Positions 61,434-64,000 of a stretch of 64,000 nucleotides of DNA are shown one piece after another; the stretch's first letter is position 1; every line of letters starts with the position of its first letter. The stretch comes from Amaricoccus sp046348955. GTDB taxonomy: Bacteria; Pseudomonadota; Alphaproteobacteria; Rhodobacterales; Rhodobacteraceae. Below the pieces are notes generated by a model. The model was not told the origin of the DNA, ran no database searches, and saw only the letters and a list, made by a program, of their open reading frames with translations. The position numbers and the translations under genes are program-made. Location: positions 248,001 through 312,000 of the forward strand of contig JAXMDG010000003.1 in assembly GCA_046348955.1 (NCBI GenBank), in the 5' to 3' direction.

Positions 61434-62345
61434 TCAGCGGCAGATCGCGCCCAGCGCCGCCCAGTCGCGATCCGACAGGACCGGGACGGCGGCGGGGATC
61501 GGCGGCGGCAACGCATCGCTCGGCGGCGGCAGGATGGCGCGATCGGCCCCGCGCGCCAGCGCCGCGTCCGACAGCGCCCCGGTCAGGATGTAGCGCAGGC
61601 TGGCCAGCGGCCCCGCCGCCTCCATCAGCGCGCGCACCGGCGCCCGCATCGGATCGGGCCCCAGCGCATGACCGAGCTGCGCCGCCAGGACCTGCGGCCG
61701 GGGCGCGGCCTTTATCGCCCCCAGGTTGATCACTGCTGCCGGGCCGGGCAGGACCGAGACCGGGGGAGCCTGTCCGAGATCGAGCACGGTAAGCGGCAAT
61801 CCTCCGGCCGCGCGCTCCGACAGGCGGCCGAGCGCGCGCAGGCCGGCCGGGTCGGTGCAGGGCGACCCATGCGCGGCGATCAGGTCGAGCAGCATGCGCT
61901 GGCCGAATTCCTGCGCTTGTTCCGGTGGCACCATCCGCGCCGCCTGATCGCGCACCAGACGCGGCAGCTGCGCCGCAAGAACGGCCAGCACGATCAGCGC
62001 CAACAGCGCGACCCACGGGAATCGCCGGCGCGCAACCGTCTGAACCGGCACGGGAATCGCGCTCCAATCGCGCGAGACCGCGGCAATGGCGGCGATCATC
62101 TCGGGATCGCGGATCGTCAGCGTCTCGTCGCCCGCGCGATCCATCGCGTAGATCGTGGCACCCTCCGCCCGGCCCACGGGCTCGATGCCGGCCAGCGCCC
62201 AATGGCCGAGGGGCCGGTCGGAAAGGTCGGTCAGGACGAGGCTCGCATTGCCAAAGGAAACCACGACCTCGCGCGGATCGGTGGCCGCGGCCTCGCGCCA
62301 CAGGCCGAGTGCCTCAAGGCGAGCATATTTCTCGAGCGCCGTCAT
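61434..62345 (-). CDS. Membrane-anchored M48-like protein lacking the zinc motif
   Basis: This 303-residue protein has an N-terminal domain of about 100 residues (YARLEALGLWREAAATDPRE; VVVSFGNASLVLTDL), one membrane helix (WVALLALIVLAVLAAQL) and a C-terminal domain recalling M48 peptidases. In M48 the motif HExxH follows a glycine-rich strand. Here PGPAAVINLGAI is followed by VLAAQLGHALG, so the first His-Glu pair is replaced by Ala-Gln. Peptidase activity is not expected. The M48 relationship rests on pattern and not on alignment, so it is tentative. Start ATG 62345. Confidence 0.6.
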   Translation of the reverse strand: MTALEKYARLEALGLWREAAATDPREVVVSFGNASLVLTDLSDRPLGHWALAGIEPVGRAEGATIYAMDRAGDETLTIRDPEMIAAIAAVSRDWSAIPVPVQTVARRRFPWVALLALIVLAVLAAQLPRLVRDQAARMVPPEQAQEFGQRMLLDLIAAHGSPCTDPAGLRALGRLSERAAGGLPLTVLDLGQAPPVSVLPGPAAVINLGAIKAAPRPQVLAAQLGHALGPDPMRAPVRALMEAAGPLASLRYILTGALSDAALARGADRAILPPPSDALPPPIPAAVPVLSDRDWAALGAICR

Positions 62346-62426
62346 GCGGCCCAAGCGTGACCCTGCCAATCGGAAAACGTGTTTCCTTCCCTGTCTTTAG
62401 AGCATCGCCGCGTCTTAGGGAAGCCG

Positions 62427-63998
62427 TTACACCACCAGCGCATAGCCCTGATCCGCCAGCCGCCGCCGCAGATCGAGCTTGGAGATCTTGCCGGTCGCGG
62501 TATGCGGGATCTCCGGCAGGAACAGGATATCGTCCGGCAGCTGCCAACGCGCGAAACGCGCCTCGAGCAGCGCCCGGATCCCGGCGGGGTCGGGCGCCCG
62601 CGCCTCGCGCATCACCACGACCAGCACCGGCCGCTCGCCCCATCTCGGATGCGGCATCCCGACCGCCGCCGCCTCGGCGACGTCGGGATGCGCGATCGCG
62701 GCATTCTCGAGCTCGATCGAACTGATCCACTCGCCACCCGACTTGATCACATCCTTGCTCCGGTCGGTGATCCGCAGATAACCGTGCCGGTCGATGATGC
62801 CCATGTCCCCGGTATCGAACCAGCCTTGCGCGTCGGTCGCGTCCCGCTCGGCCTTGAGATAGCGCTGCACCACCGCCGGTCCGCGGGCCCAGAGCCGGCC
62901 CTGCCCGGCCTCTGGCCCGATCTCGGCGCCGAGATCGTTGGTCACGCGCAGCTCGACCCCGAAGGGCGGATGGCCGACTGTCTCCTGCACGGTCAGCCGC
63001 TCGCCCTCCGCCAGCGCCGCCACTTCGGGCGTGAAGGAGCACACGGTCCCGAGCGGCGACATCTCGGTCATTCCCCAGGCATGCAGGACATGGACGCCGT
63101 AGCGCTGCTGGAACCGCTCGATCACCGCGCGCGGACAGGAGGAGCCGCCGATGATCACGCGCCGCAGCGTCGAGAGCCCCAAGCCCTCGGTCTCGAGATA
63201 GGCGAGCAGCGCCAGCCAGATCGTCGGCACCGCCGCCGTCACCGTGACGCCGGTTTCGAGCAGGGCGTGGAGCGCCGGCGGGCTGAGATCGCGGCCGGGC
63301 ATCACCAGGGCGGCGCCGGCCATCGGCGCGGCATAGCCGATCGACCAGCCATTGGCATGGAACAGCGGCACGACCGGCATCATCACCTCGGAGGCGCTCA
63401 GGGCCAGCATGTCGGGGCTGTTGGTGACGAGCGCGTGCAGCACGTTGGAGCGATGGGTATAGACCACGCCCTTGGGATTGCCGGTGGTGCCCGAGGTATA
63501 GCAGATGCCGCAGGCATCGCGCTCGTCGCCCTCGATCCAGGCGAAATCGCCGTCCAAGCCCTCGAGCCAATCGGCATAGGTCACCGCCTCGGGCAGGTCG
63601 GAGCTCGCCCCGCCCAGCAGGACGATCTGCTCGATCCCGTCCAGCCGGTCGCGGATCCGGGCGATCACCGGGGCAAGGTCGCTGTCGACGAACAGCAGCC
63701 GGTCGCCGGCATGGTTGATGATATAGACGAGCTGATCGGGAAAGAGCCGCGGATTGAGCGTGTGCAGGATCGCGCCGGCGCCGGGAATGCCGTACCAGAG
63801 CTCCATCAGCCGCGGCGTGTTCCAGGCCATGACGCCCGCGACGTCGCCGCGGCCGAGGCCGGCACGGGCCAGCCTCTGCGCGACCCGCAGCGCCTGGCGA
63901 CGGATGCTCGCATAGCTGGTCGCGGCCGGCGCGCCGTCGGCCTCGCGCCCGGTGACCGGGCGCTCGGGATGGAAGCGGGCGGCATGGTCCAGGATTCG
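62427..63998 (-). CDS. AMP-forming acyl-CoA ligase (partial, 5' end outside window)
   Basis: About 523 residues of an acyl-CoA synthetase are visible and the frame runs off the window edge. The AMP-binding motif is ICYTSGTTGNPKGVVYTHRS, followed by VPLFHANGWSIGYAAPM, HAWGMTEMSPLGTV and WFDTGDMGIIDRHGYLRITD. The terminal lysine lies in HTATGKISKLDLR. The type resembles medium/long-chain fatty acid ligases and DmdB-like 3-methylmercaptopropionyl-CoA ligases, which share the GMTEMSP block. The acid used cannot be fixed from sequence. At most a few residues of the start are missing. Confidence 0.9.
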   Translation of the reverse strand, partial: RILDHAARFHPERPVTGREADGAPAATSYASIRRQALRVAQRLARAGLGRGDVAGVMAWNTPRLMELWYGIPGAGAILHTLNPRLFPDQLVYIINHAGDRLLFVDSDLAPVIARIRDRLDGIEQIVLLGGASSDLPEAVTYADWLEGLDGDFAWIEGDERDACGICYTSGTTGNPKGVVYTHRSNVLHALVTNSPDMLALSASEVMMPVVPLFHANGWSIGYAAPMAGAALVMPGRDLSPPALHALLETGVTVTAAVPTIWLALLAYLETEGLGLSTLRRVIIGGSSCPRAVIERFQQRYGVHVLHAWGMTEMSPLGTVCSFTPEVAALAEGERLTVQETVGHPPFGVELRVTNDLGAEIGPEAGQGRLWARGPAVVQRYLKAERDATDAQGWFDTGDMGIIDRHGYLRITDRSKDVIKSGGEWISSIELENAAIAHPDVAEAAAVGMPHPRWGERPVLVVVMREARAPDPAGIRALLEARFARWQLPDDILFLPEIPHTATGKISKLDLRRRLADQGYALVV

Positions 63999-64000
63999 GC

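Overview
The window is about 70 percent GC, densely packed, and reads as the chromosome of a free-living, respiring, PHB-forming alphaproteobacterium. The evidence is recA followed by alaS, CckA, a short-form HprK with RapZ/EIIA/HPr, PetP/PetR, a petABC operon, and two marker enzymes of the ethylmalonyl-CoA pathway (methylsuccinyl-CoA dehydrogenase and L-malyl-CoA/beta-methylmalyl-CoA lyase). A Rhodospirillales- or Rhodobacterales-like host is likely. The sequence does not settle the genus. There is no rRNA operon, CRISPR array, prophage or conjugative module.

Layout. 1-1.4 kb: two-gene chromate transporter and a TPR protein. 1.6 kb: tRNA-Arg(CCG). 1.9-5.9 kb: minus-strand hprK-rapZ-EIIA-HPr operon, divergent from pckA. 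6.1-11.3 kb: amylosucrase, methylsuccinyl-CoA dehydrogenase, a META-domain lipoprotein and an O-methyltransferase. 11.5-14.0 kb: an adenylation/carrier/membrane-acyltransferase fusion. 14.0-18.5 kb: petPR, ilvE, a ChaA-like exchanger, rsfS-rlmH. 18.7-23.5 kb: a small protein, petABC, a SnoaL-like protein and hemF. 23.8-29.6 kb: two paralogous ABC exporters separated by a decayed IS1595-type insertion sequence. 29.7-36.6 kb: CDF transporter with mcl1, a PatB-like lyase, def-fmt, an acyltransferase and a dienelactone hydrolase. 36.6-44.4 kb: TRIC-like channel, serine protease, hydroxyacid dehydrogenase, SH3 protein, RsmB-like methyltransferase and cckA. 44.4-49.9 kb: recA with two LexA boxes, a 21-bp minisatellite, alaS, a DUF1330 protein. 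49.9-58.9 kb: hemB, a membrane protein, mfd-tfoX, MipA, a nitrilase-fold protein without catalytic residues, a flavoprotein. 59-64 kb: RidA, phaC, tRNA-Gly(CCC), an M48-like protein without its zinc motif, and the 3' part of an acyl-CoA ligase.

How the genes fit together. Mcd, Mcl1 and PhaC fit a metabolism that moves acetyl-CoA between polyhydroxybutyrate and the ethylmalonyl-CoA pathway, with pckA for gluconeogenesis. PetP/PetR are the known regulators of the bc1 complex in Rhodobacter and lie 4 kb from petABC. The PTS-type cluster has sensor kinase, adapter and phosphocarriers but no permease here, as in regulatory PTS systems.

The strongest unexplained signal is a five-copy intergenic element. 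Each copy has the palindrome GTCGCACGCGTGCGAC, an AT-rich arm carrying TTGA and CAA at fixed positions, and a terminal GTNAAN motif. Four of the five copies have exactly 61 nt between palindrome and terminal motif. The copies lie at 8.1, 27.6, 29.6, 46.7 and 51.6 kb. I could not match it to a named family. The second signal is a roughly 27-unit, 21-bp tandem array between recA and alaS.
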